Origin: Microbacterium testaceum
GTDB lineage: Bacteria > Actinomycetota > Actinomycetes > Actinomycetales > Microbacteriaceae
DNA length: 64,000 nt
Assembly: GCF_029761935.1 (NCBI RefSeq)
Contig: NZ_CP121699.1
Coordinates: forward strand, 186,001 to 250,000
Reading direction: 5' to 3'
The translations under genes and the position numbers were made by a program. Below are positions 54,609-64,000 of the stretch, in pieces. The notes beneath the pieces are model-generated. The model had not been told where the DNA came from. It saw only the letters and a program-made list of their open reading frames with translations, and searched no databases. Every line of letters starts with the position of its first letter. Position 1 is the first letter of the stretch.

Positions 54609-56147
54609 ATGCTCACCTCGTCGTTGCCCACCTCGGAGATCACCGTGACGCGTGCCGGTTGGCGCGGGTGGTTCGCGCTGGCCGTCCTCATGCTGCCGGT
54701 GCTTCTCGTGTCGGTCGACAACACGGTGCTGAGCTTCGCGCTCCCCGAGATCGCCCTGTCGCTGCAGCCCTCTAGCATCGAGCAGCTCTGGATCATCGAC
54801 GTCTACCCGCTCGTGCTCGCCGGACTCCTCGTCACCATGGGCACCCTGGGCGACCGGTTCGGGCGTCGCCGCATGCTCCTGATCGGGGCGACCGGCTTCG
54901 CGGCGGTGTCCGCGCTGTCGGCGTTCGCGCCCACCGCGGCTCTGCTCATCGCTGGCCGCGCGCTCATGGGCGTGTTCGGCGCCATGCTCATGCCCTCGAC
55001 CCTGTCGCTGCTGCGCAGCATCTTCCGCGACCGCGACCAGCGTCGCATCGCCATCGCCGTGTGGGCGTCCGGCTTCTCGGCGGGAGCGGCCCTCGGTCCG
55101 ATCGTCGGTGGCTTCCTCCTCGAGCACTTCACGTGGGGCTCCGTCTTCCTCATGGCGGTGCCGGTGCTGGTTCCGCTGCTGATCCTCGCGCCGTTCTTCG
55201 TGCCCGAGAGTAGTGATCCTCAGCCGGGGCGATTCGACCCCGTCAGCGTGCTGCTGTCGCTGGCGACCATGGTGCCGATCGTCTACGGCATCAAGAAGCT
55301 CGCCGTCGACGGCCCCCTCTCCCTCGCTCCCGTGCTCTTCGTCGTCGGGGTGGTCTTCGGCTGGCTCTTCGTCCGGCGCCAGCGGCGCCTGGCCACGCCC
55401 ATGCTCGACATGACACTGTTCCGTCAGGGCTCGTTCTCGGGCGCGATCCTGGTCAACCTGCTCAGCGTGGTGGGGCTCGTGGGCTTCCTCTACTTCGTGG
55501 CTCAGCACCTTCAGCTGGTCGTCGGACTGTCGCCGATGGTCGCGGGCTTCGCCCTGCTGCCCGGGCTCGTGCTCATGATCATCTCGGGCCTCGCGGTGGT
55601 CGCGGTCGCCAAGCGCTTCCCGGCGCGGGTCGTCGTGCCCGTCGCCCTGTCGTTCTCGGTGGTCGCCTACGTCATGGTCGCGCTCTCGACGGCGGATCTG
55701 ACGCTGCTGATCATCGCGTTCGCGCTGCTGGGCATCGGTATCGGGGCGGCCGAGACCGTCTCGAACGAGCTGATCCTCTCCAGCGCCCCCTCGGCGAAGG
55801 CCGGCGCGGCCAGCGCGGTCTCCGAGACAGCGTACGAGGTGGGAGCCGTCCTCGGCACGGCGGTGCTCGGCGGCATCCTCGCCGCCTTCTACCGGGCTCA
55901 GCTCGTGTTGCCCGCGGGACTCCCGGACGCCGCGGCCCAGGCCGCCCGCGAGACGCTCGCCGGGGCCGTCGCGGTGTCGAACACGCTCGACGACGTCGCC
56001 CTGGCCGACGCCCTGCGTCTCGCCGCCGCGCACGCCTTCGACTCCGGGGTCGTAATCACGGCGCTCATCGGAGCGGGTCTGATCGTCGCGGCCGCGGTCA
56101 TCGCTGCCACTACCCTGGGAGGATCCCGCAGCACGTCGAAGAAGTGA
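54609..56147 (+). CDS. MFS exporter of the 14-span DHA2 type
   Basis: 512 residues. TM1 has VSVDNTVLSFALPEIALSL (the D1 motif of drug transporters of the QacA/SmvA group), followed by WIIDVYPLVLAGLLVTMGTL then GDRFGRRRM (motif A). LGIGIGAAETVSNELILSSA and AGAASAVSETAYEVG occur in the second half. It exports cationic drugs or dyes by proton antiport; regulation by the divergent TetR is likely. The C-terminal ends with a basic tail GGSRSTSKK. leuB starts 24 bp after it. Confidence 0.88.
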   Translation: MLTSSLPTSEITVTRAGWRGWFALAVLMLPVLLVSVDNTVLSFALPEIALSLQPSSIEQLWIIDVYPLVLAGLLVTMGTLGDRFGRRRMLLIGATGFAAVSALSAFAPTAALLIAGRALMGVFGAMLMPSTLSLLRSIFRDRDQRRIAIAVWASGFSAGAALGPIVGGFLLEHFTWGSVFLMAVPVLVPLLILAPFFVPESSDPQPGRFDPVSVLLSLATMVPIVYGIKKLAVDGPLSLAPVLFVVGVVFGWLFVRRQRRLATPMLDMTLFRQGSFSGAILVNLLSVVGLVGFLYFVAQHLQLVVGLSPMVAGFALLPGLVLMIISGLAVVAVAKRFPARVVVPVALSFSVVAYVMVALSTADLTLLIIAFALLGIGIGAAETVSNELILSSAPSAKAGAASAVSETAYEVGAVLGTAVLGGILAAFYRAQLVLPAGLPDAAAQAARETLAGAVAVSNTLDDVALADALRLAAAHAFDSGVVITALIGAGLIVAAAVIAATTLGGSRSTSKK

Positions 56148-56171
56148 CGTGCCCGAGCTCTGAGGAGAGCG

Positions 56172-57221
56172 ATGTCGCGTGTCGTGAAGCTGGCCGTCAT
56201 CCCCGGTGACGGCATCGGTCCCGAGGTCGTCAGAGAAGCCGTCAAGGTGCTCGACGCCGTCACCGCAGCGTCGGACGTGACGTTCGAGAAGACGCCGTTC
56301 TCGCTCGGTGCCGGGCGCTACCTCGAGACGGGTGACACCCTGACCGACGACGATCTCGCCGCGATCGCCGCACACGACGCGATCCTGCTCGGCGCCGTCG
56401 GGGGAGTCCCCGGCGACCCCCGCCTGAAAGACGCCAACATCGAGCGCGGTCTGTTGCTGAAGCTCCGTTTCGAACTCGACCACTACGTCAACCTGCGCCC
56501 CTCGAAGCTGTACCGCGGCGCCGCAGGCCCGCTCGCCGACCCGGGCGACATCGATTTCGTGGTCGTCCGCGAGGGCACCGAGGGGCCGTACGTAGGCAAC
56601 GGCGGTGCCATTCGTCGCGGCACCGCGCACGAGGTCGCCAACGAGACCTCGGTGAACACCGCCTTCGGGGTCGAGCGCGTCGTCCGCTACGCCTTCGCCC
56701 TCGCCGACCGCCGTCGCCACAAGCTGACGCTCGTGCACAAGACCAACGTGCTCGTCCACGCCGGCGGCATGTGGAAGCGCATCGTCGACACCGTGGCGCA
56801 GGAGTTCCCCGGGGTCGACGTAGACTACCTGCACGTCGACGCGGCAACCATCTTCCTGGTCACGAACCCGAGCCGTTTCGACGTGATCGTCACCGACAAC
56901 CTCTTCGGCGACATCCTCACCGACCTGGCCGGCGCCGTCACCGGAGGCATCGGCCTCGCCGCTTCGGGCAACATCAACCCCGACGGCGCTTTCCCCTCGA
57001 TGTTCGAGCCCGTGCACGGATCGGCGCCCGACATCGCGGGATCCCAGAAGGCCGACCCCACGGCCGCGATCCTCTCCGTCGCCCTCCTGCTCGATCACCT
57101 CGGGCTCACCGACGAATCCGCCCGCGTCACCCGCGCGGTCGAGGACGACATCGCGAACCGCGACGGGGTCCGCACCACCGCCCAGATCGGCGACGCCATC
57201 GCCGAGCGCGTCCGGGCGTAA
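56172..57221 (+). CDS. leuB: 3-isopropylmalate dehydrogenase
   Basis: 349 residues. Third step of leucine synthesis. The segments [49 protein letters not shown] and [15 protein letters not shown] to GSAPDIAG are the known catalytic and NAD/metal sites. GAGGAG ahead of ATG 56172 is the ribosome-binding site. It may read through from the MFS gene or have its own promoter. Confidence 0.96.
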   Translation: MSRVVKLAVIPGDGIGPEVVREAVKVLDAVTAASDVTFEKTPFSLGAGRYLETGDTLTDDDLAAIAAHDAILLGAVGGVPGDPRLKDANIERGLLLKLRFELDHYVNLRPSKLYRGAAGPLADPGDIDFVVVREGTEGPYVGNGGAIRRGTAHEVANETSVNTAFGVERVVRYAFALADRRRHKLTLVHKTNVLVHAGGMWKRIVDTVAQEFPGVDVDYLHVDAATIFLVTNPSRFDVIVTDNLFGDILTDLAGAVTGGIGLAASGNINPDGAFPSMFEPVHGSAPDIAGSQKADPTAAILSVALLLDHLGLTDESARVTRAVEDDIANRDGVRTTAQIGDAIAERVRA

Positions 57222-57275
57222 CCTGGACCGATCGGCGAGCATCGCCCCCGGCACTCGACAAGCTTTGGACAACGA

Positions 57276-58382
57276 ATGACCACCATCGACACCGATCCCG
57301 ACACCGGACTCGACCCGCTCGAGTTCGCCGTCACCCGCAACCTCGCGGCCAAGAGCGCTACCGACCGCGATGCGATCCTCGCCAACCCCGGCTTCGGGCA
57401 GAGCTTCACCGACCACATGGTCGACATCTGCTGGTCTGTCCGCGGCGGGTGGCACCGCCCGCGCGTCTCGCCCTACGGACCCATCTCGCTCGACCCGGCG
57501 GCCGCGGTGCTGCACTACGGTCAGGAGATCTTCGAGGGCATCAAGGCCTACCGTCACGCCGACGGCTCGGTCCACACCTTCCGCCCCGACCAGAACGGCC
57601 GCCGCCTGCAGCGCTCGGCCCGTCGCCTGGCCCTCCCCGAGCTGCCCGTGCCGTACTTCCTGCAGTCGCTGCGCGAGCTCATCGCGGTCGACGGCGCGTG
57701 GGTTCCCTCGGGCGACGACCAGAGCCTGTACCTGCGCCCGTTCATGTTCGCGAAAGAGGCGTTCCTCGGCGTCCGCCCCGCGCACAAGGTCGCGTACTAC
57801 CTGATCGCCAGCCCCGCCGGCGCCTACTTCAAGGGCGGCGTGCAGCCGGTGTCGATCTGGCTCAGCGAGGACTACTCCCGCGCCGGCAAGGGCGGCACCG
57901 GAGCAGCCAAGACCGGTGGCAACTACGCAGCGAGCCTGCTGCCGCAGTCCGAGGCGTACGAGAACGAGTGCGACCAGGTCGTCTTCCTCGACCAGGACCG
58001 CAACGTCGAAGAGCTCGGCGGCATGAACGTCGTGTTCGTCTACAAGGACGGCTCGATCGTCACCCCGCAGTCCGACTCGATCCTCGAGGGCATCACGCGC
58101 GACTCGATCCTGCAGCTCGCCCGTGACCGCGGCCACCACGTCGAAGGTCGCAACGTCTCGCTCGACGAGTGGCGTCAGGGCGTGGCATCCGGAGACATCG
58201 TCGAGGTTTTCGCGTGCGGCACTGCCGCGGTGGTCACGCCGATCGGCGTCCTCAAGGGTCGCGACTTCATCGACGAGCAGCCGACCGGTACCCTCGCGCT
58301 CGAGCTGCGCGAAGAGCTCACGAACATCCAGTACGGCCGCGCCGAAGACAAGCACGGCTGGCTGTACCGCCTCGACGCCTGA
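57276..58382 (+). CDS. ilvE: branched-chain amino acid aminotransferase
   Basis: 368 residues, PLP fold type IV. The PLP lysine is in GAAKTGGNYAASLLPQ. EIFEGIKAYRHADGSV, LGVRPAHKVAYYLIASPAGAYF and the loop GGMNVVFVYKDGS are typical of actinobacterial IlvE. Last step of valine, leucine and isoleucine synthesis. Its promoter is not evident; leuB ends 54 bp upstream, so they are likely co-transcribed. A terminator follows. Confidence 0.96.
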   Translation: MTTIDTDPDTGLDPLEFAVTRNLAAKSATDRDAILANPGFGQSFTDHMVDICWSVRGGWHRPRVSPYGPISLDPAAAVLHYGQEIFEGIKAYRHADGSVHTFRPDQNGRRLQRSARRLALPELPVPYFLQSLRELIAVDGAWVPSGDDQSLYLRPFMFAKEAFLGVRPAHKVAYYLIASPAGAYFKGGVQPVSIWLSEDYSRAGKGGTGAAKTGGNYAASLLPQSEAYENECDQVVFLDQDRNVEELGGMNVVFVYKDGSIVTPQSDSILEGITRDSILQLARDRGHHVEGRNVSLDEWRQGVASGDIVEVFACGTAAVVTPIGVLKGRDFIDEQPTGTLALELREELTNIQYGRAEDKHGWLYRLDA

Positions 58383-58395
58383 CCCGCGTCGTCTC

Positions 58396-58430
58396 ACGGA
58401 GGGGTTCCCGGATGCCGGGGGCCCCTCCGT
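58396..58430 (+). terminator. terminator after ilvE
   Basis: ACGGAGGGG (58396-58404) and CCCCTCCGT (58422-58430) plus an inner CCCGG/CCGGG pair around ATG form a strong hairpin with a 2-nt internal loop on each side. Confidence 0.85.
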
Positions 58431-58607
58431 CGCGAGTGCGGGGGTCGCGGCCCATCCGCGGCCCGAGCGCCCGGTGATCCACGCATGAACGCGATCCGCG
58501 CGCAGAAACGCGTCCCGCCCGTGATTCTCGGCGAGGGGCGTCTTCACCCGGGGAGAGGGACGGGGGCGGCCCCCGCGCGTGTCGGAGGCCGCGGATAGGC
58601 TGGCACG
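58431..58607. other. 177-bp gap without a gene
   Basis: Nothing but the TAGGCT box at its right end is visible here. Confidence 0.4.
58596..58601 (+). promoter_or_regulatory. -10 box of the FAH-family gene
   Basis: TAGGCT, 6 nt before GTG 58608. Confidence 0.5.
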
Positions 58608-59375
58608 GTGAAGATCGCTCGTTTCAGCCACCAGGATGCCCTCCGCTACGGGATCGTCGACGACGGCGAGCTCGTGGTGCTCGCCGGAGACCCGATGTTC
58701 GCCGGATTCGACACGACGGGGGAGCGCATCCCCCTGTCCGAGGTCGGGCTGCTCGCGCCGGTCATCCCGCGCTCGAAGGTCGTCTGCATCGGCAAGAACT
58801 ACCACGACCACGCCGCCGAGATGGGCGGGGAGGCACCGGCCGAGCCGCTGATGTTCCTCAAGCCCAACACCTCGGTCATCGGCCCGAACGATCAGATCGT
58901 TCGCCCGACGAAACTCAGCTCGCGCACCGACTACGAGGGCGAGCTGGCCGTCGTCATCGGCCGCATCGCCAAGAACGTCCCCGCCGAGCGCGCGGGCGAG
59001 TACATCTTCGGCTACACCGTCGCGAACGACGTCACCGCGCGCGACCTCCAGGCCACCGACGGCCAGTGGTCGCGCGCGAAGGGCTTCGATACGTTCTGCC
59101 CCGTCGGCCCCGTCATCGAGACCGACCTCGACTTGAAGGCCGCGTCCATCACGACGCGCGTGAACGGCGAGGTGCGTCAGCAGGGTCCCGTGTCCGACAT
59201 GATCCACGACATCCCCGCCCTCATCGCCTACGCCAGCGCCGTGTTCACCCTGCTCCCGGGCGACCTGATCCTCACCGGCACGCCGGCGGGCATCGGCTCG
59301 TTCGTCGCCGGCGACGTCGTCGAGGTCGAGATCGACGGCATCGGGGTGCTGCGCAACACCGCGCGAGATGCCTGA
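58608..59375 (+). CDS. fumarylacetoacetate hydrolase family protein
   Basis: 255 residues. The catalytic/metal core of the FAH superfamily is present: GKNYHDHAAEMG, PLMFLKPNTSVIG, DYEGELAVVIGR (metal Glu pair), GYTVANDVTARDLQ and TGTPAGIGSFVAGD. The substrate class (fumarylpyruvate, acylpyruvate or 2-hydroxyhepta-dienedioate) cannot be decided; in actinobacteria this gene often sits next to gltX, as in this region. GTG 58608 is supported by TAGGCT. Overlaps the MFS gene by 8 bp. Confidence 0.9.
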   Translation: MKIARFSHQDALRYGIVDDGELVVLAGDPMFAGFDTTGERIPLSEVGLLAPVIPRSKVVCIGKNYHDHAAEMGGEAPAEPLMFLKPNTSVIGPNDQIVRPTKLSSRTDYEGELAVVIGRIAKNVPAERAGEYIFGYTVANDVTARDLQATDGQWSRAKGFDTFCPVGPVIETDLDLKAASITTRVNGEVRQQGPVSDMIHDIPALIAYASAVFTLLPGDLILTGTPAGIGSFVAGDVVEVEIDGIGVLRNTARDA

Positions 59376-60624
59376 GATCCCGACGCCCGCGGGCGTCGAT
59401 CTCGCCTCCACGCAGCGCCGGACGGTGCGGGTGCTCGCGGCGGGGCAGGTGCTCACGGGTGTCGCGTTCGGGGCGACGCTGTCACTCGGGGCGTTGCTGG
59501 CCGCCGACCTGTCGGGTCAGGAGGCGTTGTCAGGCTTCGCGACGGCATCGGTCACCCTGGGCGCGGCGCTCACCGCGATCCCGCTCGCTCGATTGGCCGG
59601 CCGCCGAGGCCGGCGTGTCGCTTTGACGACGGGCAACATCGCCGCGCTCCTCGGCATCGCGGTCGTCATCACCGCGGCGGCGCTGCACGCGTTCCCCCTG
59701 CTGTTGGTCGGCATCGCCCTGATCGGCGCCGGCAACGCGGCGACCCTGCAGTCGCGGTTCGCCGCCACCGACCTCTCCACCACCCCGCGCCGCGGGCGCG
59801 ACCTGGCGACCGTGGTGTGGGCGACGACGGTGGGCGGTGTGGTCGGGCCCCTGCTGCTGGCACCGGGTGAGCTCATCGGCGCGAGCGTGGGTATGCCCCC
59901 GCTCACCGGGGCATACCTGTTCTCGTTCGCCGCGCAGGTCTGCGCCTTCGGGCTGTACGTGCTCGTGCTGCGCCCGGATCCGCTGCTGCTCGCCCAGCGC
60001 CTCGACCGCGAGCGCGCGGCATCCGCCACCGCTCCCGCCCCCGAGGTCGATCGTCCGCTGACCGCCCGCTTCGCGATGCTCGCGGTCGCGGCCTCTCACG
60101 TCACGATGGCGTCGGTCATGGCGATGACTCCGGTGCACCTCTCGCACATCGTCGCTCCGGATGCCGTGACCCTGGCCGTCGGCGTCACGATCGCCCTGCA
60201 CGTGTTCGGCATGTACGGGCTGTCGCCGCTGTTCGGCGTGCTGGCGGACCGGTGGGGGAGGATCCCCGTGATCCTGCTGGGGCAGGTGCTGCTCGCCGCA
60301 TCGCTCGCTGTCGCCGCCGCCTTCTCGGACACCCAGGTCGGAGTCCTCGTCGGTCTCGTTCTGCTCGGGCTGGGGTGGAGCGCGGCGACCGTGGCAGGCT
60401 CCGCGCTGTTGACCGAAGTCACACCCCTCGCCCTGCGTCCTCGACGTCAGGGCCGCAGCGACACCCTCATGACCGCGTGCGCGGCGGTCGGTTCCGTGCT
60501 CGCGGGAGTCATCCTCGGCCTCGTCGGCTACGGCGGACTCGCGCTGTGGGCGTTCGTACCGGTCGCGCTGGTGTGCGCGGGGGCTGTCGTCGTCGGGTCC
60601 CGCCGGGCCGTACCCGCCGCGTGA
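59368..60624 (+). CDS. major facilitator superfamily transporter
   Basis: 418 residues with 12 predicted spans. The motif-A loop is LARLAGRRGRRVALT, and its second-half equivalent is GVLADRWGRIPVILLG. A long central loop (LAQRLDRERAASATAPAPE) separates halves. It begins within the FAH-family gene (8-bp overlap), implying a shared operon. Possible roles are export or import of the hydrolase substrate. The stop codon lies inside a 66-bp palindromic element. Confidence 0.8.
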   Translation: MPEIPTPAGVDLASTQRRTVRVLAAGQVLTGVAFGATLSLGALLAADLSGQEALSGFATASVTLGAALTAIPLARLAGRRGRRVALTTGNIAALLGIAVVITAAALHAFPLLLVGIALIGAGNAATLQSRFAATDLSTTPRRGRDLATVVWATTVGGVVGPLLLAPGELIGASVGMPPLTGAYLFSFAAQVCAFGLYVLVLRPDPLLLAQRLDRERAASATAPAPEVDRPLTARFAMLAVAASHVTMASVMAMTPVHLSHIVAPDAVTLAVGVTIALHVFGMYGLSPLFGVLADRWGRIPVILLGQVLLAASLAVAAAFSDTQVGVLVGLVLLGLGWSAATVAGSALLTEVTPLALRPRRQGRSDTLMTACAAVGSVLAGVILGLVGYGGLALWAFVPVALVCAGAVVVGSRRAVPAA

Positions 60625-60683
60625 GTCGCCACAATGTGTCGCTTCGAACACTGTCGAAGCGACGATTCATGGCGACTCGCGCG
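60618..60683. repeat. 66-bp palindromic element, variant copy E
   Basis: The outer arms CGCGTGAGTCGCC and GGCGACTCGCGCG and the inner TGTCGCTTCGA and TCGAAGCGACG are inverted. It keeps the spacing of the other copies but replaces GGGGTC by GTCGCC. It begins in the last codon of the MFS gene and fills a convergent gap. Confidence 0.85.
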
Positions 60684-60725
60684 TCAACGGTCTAAGGGCG
60701 GGCAGGCCGATCGTCGCGGGCAGTC

Positions 60726-61814
60726 TCAGATCGCGTAGACCAAGCCGTCGAAGGCCGAGAGGTCCTCTCCGCCGCGGACGCCGAGCGCGTGCAGAGCCCG
60801 GTCGACGTCGAGTTCGTCGTTGAACACGTGGAACGCCACGCGGGCTCGACCCGCGCGCCCCGACGCCGTGATCCCGTGGGCGGTCAGTTGGGCGAGGGCT
60901 TCGCCCGTGGCATCCGGCCAGGTGACGATCGCCGAGGGGCGCTCGGGGTGCTCCAGGCCGAGGCCCTCGCGGAAGCGTGCCGCCAGGCCCGTCACGTGCG
61001 CGTAGGTCGCCGTGATGTCGGTGTCGGCGAACAGAGCGAGCGCGGGGGCGGCCCCGACGAACGCCTGCCACGCGGGCGAGACGTCGAAGCGGCGGGCATC
61101 GGCGGCGAGGGTGCCGCCCGTGCCGTAGCAGGACGACCACGGGTCGTCGCCCGCGTACCACCCGGCCTGCACGGGCCGGATCTCGCTCGCGAACGCGGGC
61201 GTGATCGTGAGGAAGGACACGCCGCGGGGGCAGCAGAGCCACTTGTAGGCGTGGCAGACCGTCGCGTCGAACATGGTCGCGTCGACGGGGAGCCACCCCG
61301 CGGCCTGGGTGAGGTCGCACAGGGTGCGCGCTCCGGCGCGGGCGGCCGCGGCGGCGATGCCCGCGGCATCCGCGACCTCTCCGGTGGCCGACTGCACGAG
61401 CGAGAAGGCGACGAGCCAGGTGTCGGGGGAGACGGCGGCGGCGAGTTCCCGAAGGGGAGCCGTGCGCAGTCGCACGCCCCGGCCCGCGTGGGCGAACGGG
61501 GCGACGAGCGACGAGAAGTCGCCTTCGGCACAGAGCACTTCGGCGCCGTCGGGCACCGAGGCGGCCAGCAGCGCCACCTGGACCGACGTCTGCGAGCCGA
61601 TCGCGACGTCGCTCACCGGGGAGCTCACGAGACGCGCGTACGAGGCTCGAGCCTCTTCGACGGCCAGGGACGCAGCGACGACGTCGGGTCGACCGGATGC
61701 CGCGGACTCGAGGTCGGCGCGGACCGCGGCCACCGTGGCGCGCGAGGGCAGGCCGAGGGTGCAGGCTGCGAGATAGTCGCGGCCGCCGGCGAAGTGCGAT
61801 GCGAGGCTGCTCAT
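60726..61814 (-). CDS. class V aminotransferase (PLP-dependent)
   Basis: 362 residues. The PLP lysine sits in CHAYKWLCCPRG, preceded by CDLTQAAGWLPVD (Asp and Gln contacts). The N-terminal TLGLPSRATVAAV and the phosphate-cup region GSQTSVQVALLA agree with the class V family that includes kynureninase and cysteine desulfurase-like enzymes. It lacks a typical cysteine desulfurase loop. The substrate is unknown. Divergent from a LysR regulator, which probably controls it. Confidence 0.8.
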   Translation of the reverse strand: MSSLASHFAGGRDYLAACTLGLPSRATVAAVRADLESAASGRPDVVAASLAVEEARASYARLVSSPVSDVAIGSQTSVQVALLAASVPDGAEVLCAEGDFSSLVAPFAHAGRGVRLRTAPLRELAAAVSPDTWLVAFSLVQSATGEVADAAGIAAAAARAGARTLCDLTQAAGWLPVDATMFDATVCHAYKWLCCPRGVSFLTITPAFASEIRPVQAGWYAGDDPWSSCYGTGGTLAADARRFDVSPAWQAFVGAAPALALFADTDITATYAHVTGLAARFREGLGLEHPERPSAIVTWPDATGEALAQLTAHGITASGRAGRARVAFHVFNDELDVDRALHALGVRGGEDLSAFDGLVYAI

Positions 61815-61844
61815 GACCCCAGGATCTCGCCACGCGTGTCATTG

Positions 61845-61858
61845 CACCAGAACAGGTG
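61845..61858. promoter_or_regulatory. possible LysR binding site
   Basis: CACC-AGAACA-GGTG is a 4-bp dyad within the 80-bp divergent gap, flanked by TTG and TTGCAT. Weak evidence. Confidence 0.35.
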
Positions 61859-61894
61859 TTGCATGAAAACCATCACGTCTGCTTATGTATGCCC

Positions 61895-62857
61895 ATGGCC
61901 GACATCGATGACTCCCTCGACGCGAACGCCCTGCGGGTGGTCAAAGCCATCGCCGACACCGGGTCGATCACGGCCGCCGCCCGGGCCCTCGGCTACAGCC
62001 AGCCCGCGGTGAGCCAGCAACTGCGGCGACTTGAACGACGGGCCGGGATGCCGATCGTCGAACGCGTCGGCCGAGGCGTGCGTCTCACCGAGGCCGGCTC
62101 GATCCTCGCCCGTCACGCCGCCGCCGTGACCACGGCTCTCGACGCCGCGGCCGGGGATCTCGCCGAGCTCCGGGGACTTCGCGCCGGCCGGGTCCGCATC
62201 GCCGCCTTTCCCTCCGCGTCGTCGACCGTGGTGCCGCGCGTGATCGCCGCCGTCACCGCGCGCCGCCCGGGCGTCTCGATCAGCTTCGTCGAGGCCGAGC
62301 CGCCCGAGGCTATCGCCGCCGTGCGCGAGAACCGTGCCGACATCGCCCTCACCTACAGCTACCCCGGCGATCGGCGCGAACATCTCGAGTCCGCGGCATC
62401 CGGTCTCTCGTCCCGCCTCATCGGCGACGACGACACCGTCGTGGTCGTGCCCACCGATCACCCGGCCGCCGCGCACGACCCCATCGACCTGTCGCAGCTC
62501 GCGGGGGAGCGATGGATCGCGGGCTGCCCGCAGTGCCGCGGGCACCTTCTCGAAGCGTGCGGTCGGGCCGGGTTCACGCCCGACATCGCGTTCGAGACCG
62601 ACAACTTCATCGCTGTCGAGAACCTCGTCGCCCAGGGGGTCGGCATGGCGATCCTGCCGCGGATGGCGGTGGCGTCGCTCCCGATGCTCGCCGGCATCGC
62701 GGCTCCTCGACTGCCCGCGGCCGAGGCGCGCACCCTGCACGTCGTGACCGCGCGGGGGGCCGAGCATGTGCCCGCGGTCGGAGCGGCGTTGGAGGTCATG
62801 GGGGAGGTGCTGGCCGATCACCTCCGGCACTCGGGAAGCGACACCGCCCGCCGGTAG
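61895..62857 (+). CDS. LysR family transcriptional regulator
   Basis: 320 residues from ATG 61895. The HTH (about 8-65) reads [20 protein letters not shown] then [20 protein letters not shown]. The effector-binding part has the two subdomains of LysR proteins ([30 protein letters not shown]). Start 61895 or 61889 are equally plausible; 61856 adds an odd His/Cys stretch. It is divergent from the class V aminotransferase gene and likely activates it in response to that enzyme's substrate. gltX starts 10 bp after its stop. Confidence 0.88.
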   Translation: MADIDDSLDANALRVVKAIADTGSITAAARALGYSQPAVSQQLRRLERRAGMPIVERVGRGVRLTEAGSILARHAAAVTTALDAAAGDLAELRGLRAGRVRIAAFPSASSTVVPRVIAAVTARRPGVSISFVEAEPPEAIAAVRENRADIALTYSYPGDRREHLESAASGLSSRLIGDDDTVVVVPTDHPAAAHDPIDLSQLAGERWIAGCPQCRGHLLEACGRAGFTPDIAFETDNFIAVENLVAQGVGMAILPRMAVASLPMLAGIAAPRLPAAEARTLHVVTARGAEHVPAVGAALEVMGEVLADHLRHSGSDTARR

Positions 62858-62860
62858 GAT
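62855..62860 (+). promoter_or_regulatory. -10 box of gltX
   Basis: TAGGAT, 7 nt before the ATG at 62868, overlapping the end of the LysR gene. Confidence 0.45.
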
Positions 62861-62867
62861 CGAGGGG

Positions 62868-64000
62868 ATGTCTGCCACGCCCGATCCCCGCACCACGACC
62901 GCCACCGGCGCCGACGTTCGCGTCCGCTTCTGCCCCTCACCTACGGGGCTGCCGCACGTCGGTCTCATCCGCACCGTCCTGTTCAACTGGGCCTACGCCC
63001 GGCACAACGGCGGCAAGCTCGTCTTCCGCATCGAAGACACCGACGCCGCGCGCGACAGCGAGGAGAGCTACCAGCAGCTCCTCGAGGCACTGCGGTGGAT
63101 GAACATCGACTGGGACGAGGGTGTCGAGGTCGGCGGACCGCACGCTCCGTACCGGCAGTCGCAGCGCCACGAGATCTACCGCGAGGTGCTCGACAAGCTC
63201 ATCGCCGCGGGTGCGGTGTACGAGAGCTACTCGACCGCCGAAGAGATCGACGCGCGCAACGAGGCCAACGGCCGCGCGAAGCAGCTCGGCTACGACAACT
63301 TCGACCGCGACCTCACGGACGAGCAGAAGGCCGCCTTCCGCGCCGAGGGTCGCGAGCCCGCGTGGCGCGTGCGCGTGCCCGACGAGGACCTCACCTTCGT
63401 CGACCTCATCCGCGGCGAGGTCACCTTCCCGGCCGGGTCGTTCCCCGACTTCGTGATCGTGCGCGCCGGCGGCATCCCGCTGTACACGTTCGTGAACCCC
63501 GTCGACGACGCGCTCATGGGGATCACCCACGTCATCCGCGGCGAAGACCTCATGCCCTCGACCGCTCGTCAGCTCGCGCTGTACCGCGCGCTGCTCGACG
63601 CCGGCGTCACCGACTTCCTGCCGCGCTTCGGCCACATGCCGCTCGTGCTGGGCGAGACCGGCAACAAGAAGCTCTCCAAGCGCGACCCGCAGGCCGATCT
63701 GTTCCTGCAGCGCGAGAAGGGCTTCATCCACGAGGGTCTGCTCAACTACCTCTCGCTTCTCGGCTGGTCGCTCGCGAGCGACCGCGACGTGTTCTCGCTC
63801 GACGAGATGATCGCCGCCTTCGACATCGCGGACGTGAACCCCAACCCGGCGCGCTTCGACCAGAAGAAGGCCGAGGCCATCAACGGCGATCACATCCGCA
63901 TGCTGGATGCCGATGACTTCGCGACCCGCCTCGTCCCCTACCTCGCGGGGGCGGGCTTCATCGCGGAGCAGCCCAGCGAGGAGCACCGCGCGATCATCGC
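62868..64000 (+). CDS. gltX: glutamyl-tRNA synthetase, 3' end outside the window
   Basis: 377 codons are present and open to the window edge; full length is usually about 490-510. The HIGH-equivalent signature is [10 protein letters not shown] (residues 23-32) and the KMSKS-equivalent is KLSKR (268-272). Also seen are [28 protein letters not shown] and [18 protein letters not shown]. It charges tRNA-Glu with glutamate. The start follows the LysR stop by 10 bp and is preceded by TAGGAT. Confidence 0.95.
   Translation, partial: MSATPDPRTTTATGADVRVRFCPSPTGLPHVGLIRTVLFNWAYARHNGGKLVFRIEDTDAARDSEESYQQLLEALRWMNIDWDEGVEVGGPHAPYRQSQRHEIYREVLDKLIAAGAVYESYSTAEEIDARNEANGRAKQLGYDNFDRDLTDEQKAAFRAEGREPAWRVRVPDEDLTFVDLIRGEVTFPAGSFPDFVIVRAGGIPLYTFVNPVDDALMGITHVIRGEDLMPSTARQLALYRALLDAGVTDFLPRFGHMPLVLGETGNKKLSKRDPQADLFLQREKGFIHEGLLNYLSLLGWSLASDRDVFSLDEMIAAFDIADVNPNPARFDQKKAEAINGDHIRMLDADDFATRLVPYLAGAGFIAEQPSEEHRAII

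Noticed and set aside
53472..59456. Minus-strand open frame of almost 2000 codons across serA to ilvE
   Set aside because: It is antisense to six clear genes, and its composition (His/Arg/Asp/Gly) is that of a shadow frame.

Overview
The window is high-GC actinobacterial chromosome, most likely Microbacterium or a close relative in Microbacteriaceae. The reasons are the roughly 70% GC, the GTG starts, TAnnnT boxes placed directly before start codons, a POL-PE-LIG LigD with Ku, a tmRNA tag ending ALAA, a maltokinase, and very frequent use of the heptamer GGATGCC/GGCATCC. Lineage is inferred from gene content and style; no rRNA is present.

Layout. 0-11.9 kb: maltokinase, an EcsC-like protein, an ABC ATPase with a giant low-complexity N-terminus and its permease, a DUF3039 protein, pncB, murI, rph, rdgB and a CDF metal exporter. 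11.9-20.5 kb is accessory: a predicted sortase-anchored calcium-repeat protein, a 2198-residue Rhs/YD-repeat polymorphic toxin and a probable immunity gene, all translationally coupled, followed by a truncated GNAT gene; GC falls sharply over the toxin tip and immunity gene. 20.5-25 kb: ligD and ku (end joining), dedA, tRNA-Leu. 25-35.9 kb: oxidoreductase, MFS exporter, prfB, ftsEX, smpB, a SIMPL protein, ssrA, a YaeQ-family gene, a DUF6891-like gene, a lipoprotein, hisN-like phosphatase, tRNA-Lys. 36-45.4 kb: Nudix hydrolase, a broken DUF222-HNH gene, MarR-controlled MFS pump, an IclR-controlled ketone-body operon (scoA, scoB, thiolase), otsA-otsB. 45.5-58.4 kb: ilvD-ilvB-ilvN-ilvC, two small membrane proteins, serA, a TetR/MFS pair, leuB and ilvE. 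58.6-64 kb: an FAH-family hydrolase with an MFS protein, a class V aminotransferase divergent from a LysR regulator, and the start of gltX, which runs off the window.

How genes work together. ilvD/B/N/C, leuB and ilvE cover most of branched-chain amino acid synthesis; serA supplies serine. smpB and ssrA form the trans-translation pair, close to prfB. LigD and Ku form a minimal double-strand-break repair system. otsAB makes trehalose, and the maltokinase feeds the GlgE glucan route.

Non-coding structure. Three families of short palindromic repeats occupy intergenic gaps. One is a 65-66 bp element with ends CGCGTGAGGGGTC/GACCCCTCACGCG that fills every convergent intergenic gap longer than 80 bp between intact genes inside the window. 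Many genes carry a -10-like hexamer 6-9 nt before the start codon, predicting widespread leaderless transcription.
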